From Nocardiopsis suaedae (GTDB lineage: Bacteria; Actinomycetota; Actinomycetes; Streptosporangiales; Streptosporangiaceae), in contig NZ_JAQFWP010000023.1 of the NCBI RefSeq assembly GCF_027706745.1, forward strand, positions 22,707-86,706: a DNA stretch of 64,000 bases, written 5' to 3'. Position numbers and translations under genes: made by a program. Shown here in pieces: positions 1-8,522 of this stretch. Under the pieces are notes generated by a model. That model ran no database searches. It saw only the letters and a list, made by a program, of their open reading frames with translations, and had not been told where the DNA came from. The first letter of the stretch is position 1; each line of letters opens with the position of its first letter.

Positions 1-900
1 CGCCAGGACCATCTTCTCCTGGAGCGACATGGGCCCCATCGCCCGCAGCTCTTCGCGGATCAGCTCGCGGCCGCCGTTCAGGTCCTTGATCTTCGGCGGG
101 AACACCAGGCGGGTCAGGACCAGCCAGGCCAGCACCAGGAAGACCGCGGCCAGCGGCAGGCCGACCAGCATCCACTGGCCGAAGCCGACGTGGATGTCGT
201 GGCTCTCGGCCAGGTAGCCGACCATGAACGCGTTGGGCGGGGTGCCGATGAGCGTGGCCACCGAGCCGATGGAGGAGGAGTAGGCGATGCCCAGCATCAG
301 CGCGGTCGCGAAGTTGGGGTCGGTGCGCCCGTCGCGCAGCTGCGCCACCATGCCGATCACGGCCACGCCGATCGGCATCATCATGACCGTGGTGGAGGTG
401 TTGCTCACCCACATCGTGATGGCGCCGGTGGCCGCCATGAAGCCCGCGATCAGCATGGCCGGGCTGCTGCCCATCGCGGCGACGATGCTCAGCGCGATCC
501 GCCGGTGCAGGTTCCACTTCTGCATGGCCAGGGCCAGCATGAACCCGCCCATGAACAGGAAGATGATGTCGTCGGCGTAGGGCGCGGCGACGTCTTCGAT
601 GTCCGCGCCGAGCAGCACCGGGAACAGCACCAGCGGCACCAGTGCGGTGGCGGCCAGCGGGATCGCCTCGGTCGCCCACCAGACGGCCATCAGCCCGGCG
701 ATGCCGGCGGTCACCTTGCCCTCGGTGGACAGCGAGTCCGGCAACAGCAGGATGAACAGGCCCAGCACCGCGACTCCGGCGGCCAGGCCGGCGGCCTTGG
801 TGGTGAACGAACCGTTGGAGCCCGGCTTTCCGGGGTCCGTGCTCGCGGCGGATGTGGCCGCAGGTGCTTCAGGGGTGTCGGATCCCTGGGCGCTCGACAT
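1..900 (-). CDS. SLC13/DASS family sodium:carboxylate symporter (N-terminal part, cut by window edge)
   Basis: Reading frame open from ATG at 900 to the window edge; about 300 residues are visible. An Ala/Ser/Thr-rich cytoplasmic N-terminus of about 30 residues is followed by several hydrophobic segments. The stretch WVSNTSTTVMMMPIG carries the SNT carboxylate-binding signature of the divalent anion:sodium symporter family, and FMGGFMLALAMQKW and GTPPNAFMVGY are also typical. The family imports succinate, citrate, other di/tricarboxylates or sulfate with sodium; the substrate cannot be read here. The C-terminal half with the second SNT motif lies outside the window. It is divergent from the TAXI lipoprotein gene and close to a TctDE-like two-component system, which favours a carboxylate substrate (inference). 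Confidence 0.88.
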   Translation of the reverse strand, partial: MSSAQGSDTPEAPAATSAASTDPGKPGSNGSFTTKAAGLAAGVAVLGLFILLLPDSLSTEGKVTAGIAGLMAVWWATEAIPLAATALVPLVLFPVLLGADIEDVAAPYADDIIFLFMGGFMLALAMQKWNLHRRIALSIVAAMGSSPAMLIAGFMAATGAITMWVSNTSTTVMMMPIGVAVIGMVAQLRDGRTDPNFATALMLGIAYSSSIGSVATLIGTPPNAFMVGYLAESHDIHVGFGQWMLVGLPLAAVFLVLAWLVLTRLVFPPKIKDLNGGRELIREELRAMGPMSLQEKMVLA

Positions 901-1150
901 GGGGCGCGCCTCCTCTGATGGCGGGGCGGTGATCGTGCGGATACGGGGGATGCGCGTGGCCGCGGGGAACGCCCCGCTCTCTCCGCGGTCACAGGGTGAG
1001 CGTGGTCACTGTGGCGGGGGCCACGCAAACATCGCGGAAAAACTTGGGATTCCTCTGACATTGCCCCGGCCGTCCGTGTTCGTGCCGGAACGCACAGTGA
1101 GTGGCGCGGCCGGTCGGGGGTCGGCGTTCGGCGATGTCTATCCTGCTCAC
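901..1150. promoter_or_regulatory. Divergent promoter region between DASS symporter and TAXI gene
   Basis: 250 bp between two divergent starts. A TATCCT hexamer at 1139-1144 lies only 7 bp before the TAXI ATG, so that message could be leaderless or nearly so. I see no clear operator palindrome. Confidence 0.35.
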
Positions 1151-2101
1151 ATGGGAACCGGACCGGGACCGATCGAGCGGCGCACGGTGCTGCGCGGCGC
1201 CTTGGCCGCCGTGGCCGCGGGCGCGCTGGCACCGGTGTCCGGAGGCTGCGCCGGCCCGGACCCCGAGCCCTATCCGCGCCTGGTGCTGGCGACCGGGCCA
1301 CCCGGCGCCGTCTACCGGGAGATCGGCGCGGCCCTGGCCGACGAGCTGCGCACGACCCTGCCCGGTACGCGGATCGAGGTGCGCGGCACCAGCGCGTCGA
1401 CGGAGAACCTGCGGCTGCTGGGGGAGGGGGCGGCGCAGATCGCGCCGGTCAGCCTCGACTCGGCGCGCGGGCGGAGCGGGGGGATGGCCGCGCTGTGCCG
1501 CCTCTACGACAGCTACCTGCACCTGATGGTGCGGGCCGACTCCGATGTGGAGGGGCTCGCCGACCTGGACGGGCGGCGGGTGTCGTTCGGCGCCGACGAG
1601 TCGGGCACCGAGTACACGGTGGGCCGCCTGGTCGAGGCGACCGGGGCGCGCATGGACGGCGTCCTGATGAACCAGGCCGAGTCGGCGCGGGCGCTGGAGG
1701 AGGGGCGGATCGACGCGATGTTCTCGCTCACCGGAATCCCCACCCCCGCCATCACCGACTTGGCCGGGCGGGTCCGCCTGCGCGCGGTGGACCTGGGTGA
1801 GGCGGCGGACACGATGGCGGGGGAGGTGCCGGGGGTGTACCTGCCCGCGATCCTCCCGGCGAGCGGCTACGAGGGGGTGGCGGCCACGCCGACGCTGACC
1901 CTGCCGAACATCCTGCTGGCCCGTGCGGACCTCCCCGACGACGTGGCGGCGACGGTCACCGCGACGGTGTTCACCCGCTCCTCGGAACTGGCCGCCCGCC
2001 GCCCGGAGGCGGCCCAGATCAACATCCGCACGGGCATCGCGACCGGGAACGTCCCCCTCCACCCGGGCGCCGCGCGCTGGTTCCGTGAACAGAAGCTCTG
2101 A
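1151..2101 (+). CDS. TAXI family solute-binding lipoprotein (TRAP-type, lone)
   Basis: 316 aa. The frame is open further upstream, but ATG 1151 puts a twin-arginine signal at the N-terminus (ERRTVLRG, residues 9-16) followed by a hydrophobic run and a lipobox ending at Cys33 (SGGC). The mature protein has TAXI landmarks: ATGPPGAVYREIG near the start, ESGTEYTVGRL in the middle and LHPGAARWFREQKL at the end (usual form LHPGAxRYYRE). TAXI proteins normally deliver substrate to a fused TRAP permease, but no TRAP membrane subunit is adjacent. Neighbours are a divergent DASS symporter and a convergent two-component system. It may therefore serve as a ligand receptor for the kinase or symporter (inference). 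The next gene is convergent, 24 bp away. Confidence 0.85.
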   Translation: MGTGPGPIERRTVLRGALAAVAAGALAPVSGGCAGPDPEPYPRLVLATGPPGAVYREIGAALADELRTTLPGTRIEVRGTSASTENLRLLGEGAAQIAPVSLDSARGRSGGMAALCRLYDSYLHLMVRADSDVEGLADLDGRRVSFGADESGTEYTVGRLVEATGARMDGVLMNQAESARALEEGRIDAMFSLTGIPTPAITDLAGRVRLRAVDLGEAADTMAGEVPGVYLPAILPASGYEGVAATPTLTLPNILLARADLPDDVAATVTATVFTRSSELAARRPEAAQINIRTGIATGNVPLHPGAARWFREQKL

Positions 2102-2125
2102 GGCGGCGGGCGGCGGGCGGCGGTG

Positions 2126-3556
2126 TCATGCCTTCGGGAGACGCACCTCCACGTCCAGCCCGAAGCCCCCGTCGGGGCGGGGAAGGCCGGGGAGCAGGCG
2201 CAAAGACCCGCCGGACGACTCCACCAGGTCGGCGCAGATCGCCAGGCCCAGACCCGTGCCCTCCACGTTCTGGTGGCGTGGGCCCCGCCAGAAGCGTTGC
2301 AGGGCCTTCTGGCGCTCCTCCGGGGTGAGGCCGGTTCCGTCGTCGGCCACGTGCAGCACCACCGACCCCTTCCCGCGGGCCCCGTCCCCGCGGTCGCCGT
2401 CGGCGCCCGCGTCGGCTTCGCCGTCCCCGGCGGACGCGCTCAGGCGGATCCGGCCGCCGCCGGACAACCGGATCGCGTTGCTCATCAGCTCGTCCAGAAC
2501 ACTGCCCAGCCCGCCCGGGGGCGCCAGCGCGCGCAGTCCCTCCGGCACGCGGGTCTCCAGGCCGATGCCCTCCACCTCGGCCAGCGCCCGCCACCGCGTC
2601 AGCCGCGTCGCCAGCACCTCGTCCAGCTCGACCGGCTCGGACGCGCGGAAGCTCTCCATCCGGGTCGCCGCCGTCAGCGAGTTCAGCAGCCGGTGCATCG
2701 CCTTGGCCTCCTCGACCGCGTCGGCGTGCGCCTGGCGCGCCTCCTCGCCGCTCACGTGCGGCTCCAGGTTCTCCACCGCCAGCCGCAGGCTCGCCAGCGG
2801 GTTGCGCAGCTGGTGGGAGGCGTCGGAGACGAACGCCCGCTGCCGGTGCAGCGCCCGCTCCACCGCGTCCACCATGGCGTTGAACGACGCCGCCAGGCGG
2901 CGCAGCTCCGGCGGCCCGCCCACCCGGTCGGCGCGTACCGACAGGTCGCCCTCGGAGATCGCCGCGGTCGCCTCGTCCAGCCGCCGCACCGGCCGGAGCA
3001 CCCACCGCGACAGCGGCCACGCCACCGCCGACAGCACCCCCAGCGGCACCATGGACAACGCCCCCAGCAGCGCCCACGAGCCCAGGATCCGCTCCCGCAG
3101 CTCTCCCGTGGGCGCGGAGATCAGCACCGCCCCCTCCACCCCGCTGTCACGGCCGATGGGTTCGGCGATCACCAGGTCCTCCGTGGACCACGGCCACACC
3201 GCCGTCGGCGGCGCCGGGCGGAACCCGCCCAGCGCCCGGTGGGCCTCCTCCTGGCCCCGGGCCGCGCGCGCCGCGTCCGGGGACGAGGCCAGCACCGGCC
3301 GCCCCGACGGGTCGACCACGGCCACCCGCGCGCCGTACAGGTCCTCGTACCGCTCCAGCTCGCCGCGCAGCCCCTCCACCCGGCCGGTGCGCAGCGCGGT
3401 GGAGCCCAGCGACGCGAACCGGCCCGCGTCATTGAGCCGGTCCACGTACATCTCCTGGGTCTGCCGCTGCGCGGTGACCGCGCCCAGCGGCACCGCGAGC
3501 GACGCGGTGATCAGGAAGGCGATCGGCACCAGCAGGGCGAGGAGGCGGCGCAGCAC
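2126..3556 (-). CDS. Two-component sensor histidine kinase (TctE-like layout)
   Basis: 476 aa, GTG start. Domains in order: TM1 about residues 5-25, extracytoplasmic sensor about 26-158, TM2 about 160-182, HAMP about 183-235, dimerisation/phosphoacceptor domain with SDASHQLRNPLASL (His248), then the ATPase domain with N-box DELMSNAIRLSG, D-box VADDGTG and G-box EGTGLGLAI. All catalytic motifs are present. An insert of Asp/Gly/Ala between the N- and D-boxes (around GDGEADAGADGDRGDG) is unusual and probably a loop. It follows its response regulator with a 13-bp gap, so the two are one operon. The sensor region resembles kinases that control tri/dicarboxylate uptake; with a TAXI receptor and a DASS symporter beside it, carboxylate sensing is likely but inferred. 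Confidence 0.9.
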   Translation of the reverse strand: MLRRLLALLVPIAFLITASLAVPLGAVTAQRQTQEMYVDRLNDAGRFASLGSTALRTGRVEGLRGELERYEDLYGARVAVVDPSGRPVLASSPDAARAARGQEEAHRALGGFRPAPPTAVWPWSTEDLVIAEPIGRDSGVEGAVLISAPTGELRERILGSWALLGALSMVPLGVLSAVAWPLSRWVLRPVRRLDEATAAISEGDLSVRADRVGGPPELRRLAASFNAMVDAVERALHRQRAFVSDASHQLRNPLASLRLAVENLEPHVSGEEARQAHADAVEEAKAMHRLLNSLTAATRMESFRASEPVELDEVLATRLTRWRALAEVEGIGLETRVPEGLRALAPPGGLGSVLDELMSNAIRLSGGGRIRLSASAGDGEADAGADGDRGDGARGKGSVVLHVADDGTGLTPEERQKALQRFWRGPRHQNVEGTGLGLAICADLVESSGGSLRLLPGLPRPDGGFGLDVEVRLPKA

Positions 3557-3569
3557 GGCGCGGCCCCGC

Positions 3570-4247
3570 TCAGTCGCCCTCGCCGGCGGGGGCCAGCCGG
3601 TAGCCGACCCCGCGCACGGTGCGGATCAGCACCGCCCCGGCGAGCTTGCCGCGCAGTGCGGCGATGTGCGTGTCCAGGGTGCGCGAGGACGACTCCCAGG
3701 AGGTCCCCCACACCTGGTCGAGGATGGCGTCCCGGCCGACCACCGCCGGGGCCCGCGCCGTCAGCAGCGCGAGCACGTCGAACTCCTTTCGGGTGAGCGA
3801 CAGCGGCGCGCCGTCCAGCTCGGCGAGGCGCAGCCCCGGGTCCACGGCGAGCGCCCCCACCCGCAGCCGGTCGCCGGGCGGTGCGGAGGCCCGCTCGGCC
3901 CGGGTGCGGCGCAGGACCGCTTCCACCCGGGCGAGCAGTTCGGCGATACCGAAGGGCTTGACCACGTAGTCGTCGGCGCCGGCGCGCAGACCGCGCACCC
4001 GTTCGCGCTCCTCGGCACGGGCGGTGACGGCGATGATCGCCGTGCCGGGCCGCTCGCGCAGCCGCCGCAGCAGGTCGATGCCGTCGGCGTCGGGCAGTCC
4101 GAGGTCGAGCAGGACGACGTCGGCGGGGCCCGCCTGCAGCGCGCGCTGGGCGGTCGCCGCGCGCTCGACGTCGTACCGGGCGTTGCGCAGCGCCGTCACC
4201 AGCCCGCGCGCGACCCGGTCGTCGTCCTCGACCACGAGTATGCGCAT
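3570..4247 (-). CDS. OmpR/PhoB-family response regulator
   Basis: 225 aa. Receiver domain about residues 1-115 with acidic pocket EDDD (7-10), phosphoacceptor Asp48 in VVLLDLGLPD, switch Thr in AVTAR and Lys in VVKPFG. Winged-helix DNA-binding domain about 125-220 with LSLTRKEFDVLALL and the recognition-helix/wing stretch TLDTHIAALRGKL and TVRGVGYRL. First gene of the regulator-kinase operon. Probable targets, from position only, are the DASS symporter or the TAXI gene. Confidence 0.93.
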   Translation of the reverse strand: MRILVVEDDDRVARGLVTALRNARYDVERAATAQRALQAGPADVVLLDLGLPDADGIDLLRRLRERPGTAIIAVTARAEERERVRGLRAGADDYVVKPFGIAELLARVEAVLRRTRAERASAPPGDRLRVGALAVDPGLRLAELDGAPLSLTRKEFDVLALLTARAPAVVGRDAILDQVWGTSWESSSRTLDTHIAALRGKLAGAVLIRTVRGVGYRLAPAGEGD

Positions 4248-4297
4248 CGCGGACCATCGTAGGCCCGTTCCGGCGGAACGGTCCCCGTTCGCCCCGG

Positions 4298-4528
4298 TCA
4301 GCTCCAGTGGTGGCGCATCGTCCAGTCTTCGGTGGCGCGGTCGACCGAGATGTCGGCGATGCTGGGCTCGCCCTGATCGGACTCGGCGGCGACGCGGACG
4401 AGGTCGACCGCGCCCTCCCAGTGGCCGATGACGCGCTGAACCCGGTAGAGGCGCCCCCGCCAGGCGAAGAGCGAGGGGCGGCCGGAAGAGGTCGTGCGGA
4501 CGTCGATCCGTTCGTTGAAGAGACTCAC
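4298..4528 (-). CDS. DUF6504 family small protein
   Basis: 76 aa from a GTG at 4528 (VSLFNERIDV); an in-frame upstream start at 4558 would add ten residues, but the family normally begins just before the ERIDV-type strand. The core GRPSLFAWRGRLYRVQRVIGHW is the conserved part of this small actinobacterial family, which often sits near DNA repair polymerase genes. No function is established. It is upstream of, and on the same strand as, the two-component operon with a 50-bp gap. The last residues (MRHHWS) are not typical of a catalytic domain. Confidence 0.65.
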   Translation of the reverse strand: MSLFNERIDVRTTSSGRPSLFAWRGRLYRVQRVIGHWEGAVDLVRVAAESDQGEPSIADISVDRATEDWTMRHHWS

Positions 4529-4726
4529 CGGGGCAGAGTATCGAACGGATGTTCGCATTCGCAGTGGTCCGCGCCGGGGCTCACCCTAGGGGCAACGGCC
4601 CCGCGAACGCGCCGGTGCGGGCGGAGTCGGGGCGTCGGCGGCGATATCGGCGCTGCTCGGCGACGCACGAACCGATCCGGAACGACGGCGTCCCGGGCGT
4701 GTCGCGGCAGAGGGGCTCCGGGCGTT

Positions 4727-5464
4727 TCAGTCCAGCGGCACCCGGAACTCGGAGGACTCCAAGGAGCACGCGAACGGCTCGGGCAGCTCGATCGGCTTCC
4801 CCCACTCGACGGTCGTACGGGCGTCGTAGTCGCCGTCACGGGGTGTGGAGAAGAGCGAGATGGATGAGCCGCGCTTGTCGTAGCCGTCGATGAGCAGGTA
4901 GAGCGGGACCCCGGCTCCTGCGTACTCGTACCGTTTGGCGGTTCGGTCATCGTCGGCGTTGCTCTTGGAGGCGATCTCGACGACGAGCAGGACCTCCGCG
5001 GGGTCGACACCTTCCCCGCGCCTCTGGGGGAGCGCGCTCCGGGGGAAGGCCATGAGGTCGGGGGCGCGCATTCGTTCCTGGTCGGGGATGGCGACAGGGG
5101 TTCCCTGATGGACGGCGATGTGCCTGGGAAGCACGTCGTGGAGCTGGGCGCTGATGAGAGCGGCTATGTCGTTGTGCGCCGGGGCGGGTGGGGGGACCAA
5201 GACGATTCCTGCCTCACGGATCTCAGCCCGCCAACCGTCGGGCATGTCGATTTCCTGCCAGGTGCGCAGCAGGAGCTCCCACCGTGACTCGGCCCGCGAA
5301 GGCGTGGGCGAGGGGGCCTCTACGGCCTCCTGGGCTTCCTGGGTCTGAGGGGACTCAGGGGGCTCGGACGGCTCGGGGGCCTTCGCGCGCGGAGTCGTGG
5401 TGCGCGGGGACTTCTTCTCGGCCTTCTGCTCCTCGGGCTTCTGCTCGATCAAAGCGCTTCCCAT
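4727..5464 (-). CDS. Uma2 family endonuclease-like protein
   Basis: 245 aa. The first ~60 residues are Glu/Pro/Lys/Thr-rich and look disordered; residues ~65-240 are a Uma2 (DUF820) domain of the PD-(D/E)xK superfamily. Landmarks: PPPAPAHNDIAALI, APDLMAFP (first acidic residue), VLLVVEIASKSNADDD (catalytic E and following K) and the family signature KRYEYAGAGVPLYLLID. Such genes are very numerous in actinobacteria and cyanobacteria and their natural role is unknown; they are not linked to restriction here. The acidic/basic N-terminal tail is longer than usual. Downstream is DUF6504 (199 bp). Confidence 0.85.
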   Translation of the reverse strand: MGSALIEQKPEEQKAEKKSPRTTTPRAKAPEPSEPPESPQTQEAQEAVEAPSPTPSRAESRWELLLRTWQEIDMPDGWRAEIREAGIVLVPPPAPAHNDIAALISAQLHDVLPRHIAVHQGTPVAIPDQERMRAPDLMAFPRSALPQRRGEGVDPAEVLLVVEIASKSNADDDRTAKRYEYAGAGVPLYLLIDGYDKRGSSISLFSTPRDGDYDARTTVEWGKPIELPEPFACSLESSEFRVPLD

Positions 5465-5585
5465 GCTGCGCCACCTCCTGAGGCAGGAAGGTGGCAGCGA
5501 GTAGTGACGATGTCCGGCGTTCCTTACATTACGGGGACCCGTCTCCGCCGGGGAAGGACCGTGAGGTCCGCCGCGCGGGCGGTGC

Positions 5586-6302
5586 TCAGTGGCCTCCCGG
5601 CTCGTATCGGCGGAGTTCGGTGGCGAGTTCGTCGAGGAACGCGTCGACCTGGGCGGGGTCGTAGCCGGGGCGCGCGCGTGTGGTCGAGAAGCGGACCCGC
5701 TCCACGTCGGACGCGGCGAGCAGGGCCCGGTCCGGGCGGCCGTTGAGCAGCGCCCCCACGGTGACTTCGGCGCTGTCCAGGAACGCGTCCACCTCGTCCT
5801 CGTTGTAACCCGTGGTCAGGCGCGTGGTGGCGAACCGCTTGTTGCGGACGTGCTCGGGCGTCATCGCCCCCTGCGGCGCCCCGTGCGGGGCCTGAGGGGC
5901 GCCGCCGACACCGGCCCCGGCCCCGGCACCGTCGGGACGCGGCGGCTCCGGCGGCGCGACCGGCGCACCCGCGTCCATCGGAGCGGCCGTCGCGCCCGTG
6001 CCGGACCGCGGCGTGTCGCCCGGCCGCGACAGCCCTGCCGCGCGCAGTTCGGACACGACCTGGTCGAGGAAGTCGTCGACCTCGTCCTCCTTGTAACCGG
6101 GCGTCAGCCGGGTGCCGCGGAAGACCGACTCCTCCACCTCCGAGGCGGTGATCACCGGCTCCTCGGCGCGGCCGCGCTGCAGCACGGCGAAGGCTTCCTC
6201 GATCCGGTCCAGGAGCGCGTCGACGTCGTCCTCGTTGTATCCGGGGCGCAAGCGCACCAGGGTGAAGCGCTTGTTCCTGATGTCGGCGGGTGTCAGAGGC
6301 AT
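5586..6302 (-). CDS. Protein made of four tandem DivIVA-type modules
   Basis: 238 aa from ATG 6302 (MPLTPADIRNKRF); a start at 6344 is open but would add 14 uncharacteristic residues. Four copies of the short actinobacterial DivIVA N-terminal module are visible: NKRFTLVRLRPGYNEDDVD, FRGTRLTPGYKEDEVDDFL, NKRFATTRLTTGYNEDEVD and VRFSTTRARPGYDPAQVD, each with the GY-x3-(Q/D/E)VD core. Modules 2 and 3 are separated by a Pro/Gly/Ala linker of about 50 residues. A true DivIVA has one such module followed by a long coiled coil; here there is no coiled coil. A role at the membrane in polar growth or division is inferred from the module only. It follows the sister gene by about 70 bp. Confidence 0.8.
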   Translation of the reverse strand: MPLTPADIRNKRFTLVRLRPGYNEDDVDALLDRIEEAFAVLQRGRAEEPVITASEVEESVFRGTRLTPGYKEDEVDDFLDQVVSELRAAGLSRPGDTPRSGTGATAAPMDAGAPVAPPEPPRPDGAGAGAGVGGAPQAPHGAPQGAMTPEHVRNKRFATTRLTTGYNEDEVDAFLDSAEVTVGALLNGRPDRALLAASDVERVRFSTTRARPGYDPAQVDAFLDELATELRRYEPGGH

Positions 6303-6372
6303 GTCCCCATTGTGCCGACCCATCGGTCGGTTCGCCTGCTCCACCCCGGGGTGCGCGGTGTCGAGCGGCTGC

Positions 6373-6882
6373 TCAGCGGCCCTGCAGGCGCTCCGCGGCG
6401 GCAGCCAGGTAGGCGTCCACCTGGTCGCGGTGGTACCCGCGCAGGACCGTGCCGAGGCGGGGCGAGGCCAGGTCCTCGGCGGTCAGTGCGGGGTCGCTCC
6501 GGAGGTAGCGCTCGATGAGCTCCTGCACCTGGAAGCGGTCGTATCCGCGCATGGCGATGTCGAACTCGGGCGTCTCGTCGGGGGCGGCGGACGGTTCGGC
6601 CGAGGGGTCGGCCGAGGAGGCGGCTCCGGTGTCGTCGGGGGCGCCCTCCTCCAGGCGGGCCGCGGCCTGCTCGGTGAAGGCGTCGACCTGCGCCTGGTCG
6701 TAACCGCGCAGAGCGACGTCGAACGCGGCGCCGCGCACCTCCCGCGCGGTCGCGGCCGGGCCGGACCACAGGCGCTCGACGAGCGCGTCGACCTGGCCGC
6801 GGTGGTAGCCGCGGAGGGTGACGTCGAAGGTGGGGCGCTCGGGCCCGAAGAGCTGGGAGAGCTGTGGGGGAAGATCAGACAT
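6373..6882 (-). CDS. Second tandem DivIVA-type module protein
   Basis: 169 aa from ATG 6882 (MSDLPPQLSQLFG); an in-frame ATG at 6894 is equally open and neither has a good ribosome site. Four repeats with the core RGY-x3-QV(D/Q) can be seen: FDVTLRGYHRGQVDALVE, FDVALRGYDQAQVDAFTE, FDIAMRGYDRFQVQELIE and LGTVLRGYHRDQVDAYLA. An Asp/Ser/Ala/Pro linker splits modules 2 and 3, the same layout as the neighbouring protein, so the two genes are probably an old duplication. No coiled coil or membrane segment follows. Function unknown; a scaffold or polarity role is inference. Confidence 0.78.
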   Translation of the reverse strand: MSDLPPQLSQLFGPERPTFDVTLRGYHRGQVDALVERLWSGPAATAREVRGAAFDVALRGYDQAQVDAFTEQAAARLEEGAPDDTGAASSADPSAEPSAAPDETPEFDIAMRGYDRFQVQELIERYLRSDPALTAEDLASPRLGTVLRGYHRDQVDAYLAAAAERLQGR

Positions 6883-7003
6883 GTACCGAATCATGCCGGA
6901 TCGGGGGAGCGGTGCACCCGGGGCGGTGGGCGGCCGGTCCCGGCCGCTCCTCCCGGCCGTGCGGCCCTGGCCGCGCCCCGGCCGCCCCGGCCGCGGGCTC
7001 CGG

Positions 7004-7918
7004 TCAGCCCTCTTCGGCGAGGAGGAACGCGGCGACCCCGTCCGCCGCGACCGCCGCGGCCTCCTCCCGCCACCGGGCGTCCTCCAGCAGTTCGGCGTCG
7101 TCGGCGTTGCGCATGTTCCCCGCCTCCAGGAACACCTTCGGCACGTCCGACATGTTCAGCCCGCCCAGGTCGGTGCGCTCGTCCAGGCCGTCCTCGGCGA
7201 GGTAGTCGGCGGTCGGCACGCCCGCGTCCGCCTCGAAGGTGTCGCGCAGCTCCTCGGCCAGGCGCATCGACGGCCCGGCGATGTCGTCGGTGAAGCCGTC
7301 CAGCTCACCGGGCGCGATCACGTGGAACCCGCGGCCGCTCTCCGGGCCGCCGTCGGCGTGCACCGACACGGCCGCGTCGGCGCCGGCCTCGTTGCCGATC
7401 TCGGCGCGCTCGTCGATGCACGGCCCGACCCCGTCGCCGTCCTGGCGGGTGAGCACCACCTCGGCCCCGCGGCTCTCCAGCTCGTCGCGCATGTGCCGGG
7501 AGAAGTCCAGGTTGAAGGCGTGCTCCTCGTACCCGCTCTCGCTCTCGGCGCCGACGGTGTCGCACTCCTTGTCGTGCGGACCTGCGGGGACCATGCGGGA
7601 GATCTCCTCCGCGGCGTCGGCGTTGCCGCCGTTGTGCCCGGGGTCGATGACCACGGTGAACCCGCTGAGGGGCTTGTCGCCGCCGCCGTCGCCGTCTTCG
7701 CGGTCGTCCTCGCCGTCGGCGCCGTCCCCGCCGTGCCCGCTGTCAGTGCCGCCGCTGTCACCGTCCCCCGTTCCGCCGCCGTCCCCCGCCGTCCCGTCGG
7801 GGCGCACCCGGGCGTGCGGGTGCGGTTCGGCGCCGTCCGCGACCGAGGCGCACCCGGCGAGGGGGACGAGCAGAGCGGCGGCGAGGGCGGTGGGACCGAA
7901 CGGGCGGAAGTGGGGCAT
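7004..7918 (-). CDS. N-acetylmuramoyl-L-alanine amidase (Amidase_3), lipoprotein
   Basis: 304 aa from ATG 7918; the frame stays open upstream but only this start gives a signal peptide (hydrophobic 9-20, lipobox LAGC with Cys23). Residues ~30-85 are a Gly/Asp/Ser-rich linker with many GD/DG repeats. The catalytic domain follows: VVIDPGHNGG (zinc His), NLDFSRHMRDELE with the zinc-site Glu region just before, VSVHADGG (second zinc His) and VFLEAGNMRN (catalytic Glu). It should cleave the amide between MurNAc and the stem peptide on the outer face. It lies upstream of the two DivIVA-module genes on the same strand, and divergent from the DUF1232 gene. Confidence 0.88.
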   Translation of the reverse strand: MPHFRPFGPTALAAALLVPLAGCASVADGAEPHPHARVRPDGTAGDGGGTGDGDSGGTDSGHGGDGADGEDDREDGDGGGDKPLSGFTVVIDPGHNGGNADAAEEISRMVPAGPHDKECDTVGAESESGYEEHAFNLDFSRHMRDELESRGAEVVLTRQDGDGVGPCIDERAEIGNEAGADAAVSVHADGGPESGRGFHVIAPGELDGFTDDIAGPSMRLAEELRDTFEADAGVPTADYLAEDGLDERTDLGGLNMSDVPKVFLEAGNMRNADDAELLEDARWREEAAAVAADGVAAFLLAEEG

Positions 7919-8035
7919 TGGGCCAACGTAGCGCCTGTCGGAGGCGTCCGGGGGAACAGACTCCGTCCCGTTCGCGTCATATCGTGAGTAGAGGGCCGGG
8001 ACGCCCCCCGCCCTGAGAACGACCGAGGGGGTCGG

Positions 8036-8401
8036 ATGCGCAGATCGAACCGCGCCGCCGCGGGCGCCGCCGCCTGGCAGGTGGTCCACGAGGGGATCGA
8101 GCCCGGGAAGCCGACGCTGTGGGCGCGCGCCGGGGCGGTGCCCCGCATGCTGGGTGCCCGGATGACCGGGCGCTACACGGGGATGGCCGTCTCCCGTGTG
8201 CTGATGTTCGCGGCGGCGCTCGTGTACGTCGTCAGCCCCGTCGACCTCGTCCCCGAGCTGTTCATCCCGCTGTTCGGCCTCGCCGACGACGCCTTCGTCG
8301 CGGTGTGGCTGGCCGCGGGGCTGATGGGGGAGACCGAGCGCTTCCTGGAGTGGGAGCGCCAGGAAGGGCACGAGTACGTCCAGGGGCGGGTCGTGGGCTG
8401 A
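8036..8401 (+). CDS. DUF1232 (YkvA-like) small membrane protein
   Basis: 121 aa from ATG 8036. The DUF1232 core occupies about residues 48-95: MAVSRVLMFAAALVYVVSPVDLVPE, with the family signature Y-x-x-SPxDLxP(D/E), then a second hydrophobic helix around DDAFVAVWLAAGLMG. The family is small, membrane-bound and of unknown function. It is a single-gene unit, divergent from the amidase and followed by a strong hairpin. Confidence 0.82.
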   Translation: MRRSNRAAAGAAAWQVVHEGIEPGKPTLWARAGAVPRMLGARMTGRYTGMAVSRVLMFAAALVYVVSPVDLVPELFIPLFGLADDAFVAVWLAAGLMGETERFLEWERQEGHEYVQGRVVG

Positions 8402-8422
8402 GCGCCCGCCGCCCCCCCCGCA

Positions 8423-8455
8423 GCGGCCCCCGCCCAGGTCATGGGCGGGGGCCGC
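8423..8455 (+). terminator. Hairpin terminator after the DUF1232 gene
   Basis: Perfect 14-bp inverted repeat (arms 8423-8436 and 8442-8455, GCGGCCCCCGCCCA) around a 5-nt loop. There is no T-run, which is normal for high-GC actinobacterial terminators. It insulates DUF1232 from the nik operon. Confidence 0.7.
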
Positions 8456-8522
8456 GGTGCGTCCGGCGGGATGTGGGCCCCCTGGCGGGGTGCGGCGCGG
8501 GCCGGGAGCGTACTGTTGGTAG

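Noticed and set aside
1923..4262. A 779-codon plus-strand frame opposite the two-component genes
   Set aside because: Antisense shadow; kinase and regulator motifs lie on the other strand.
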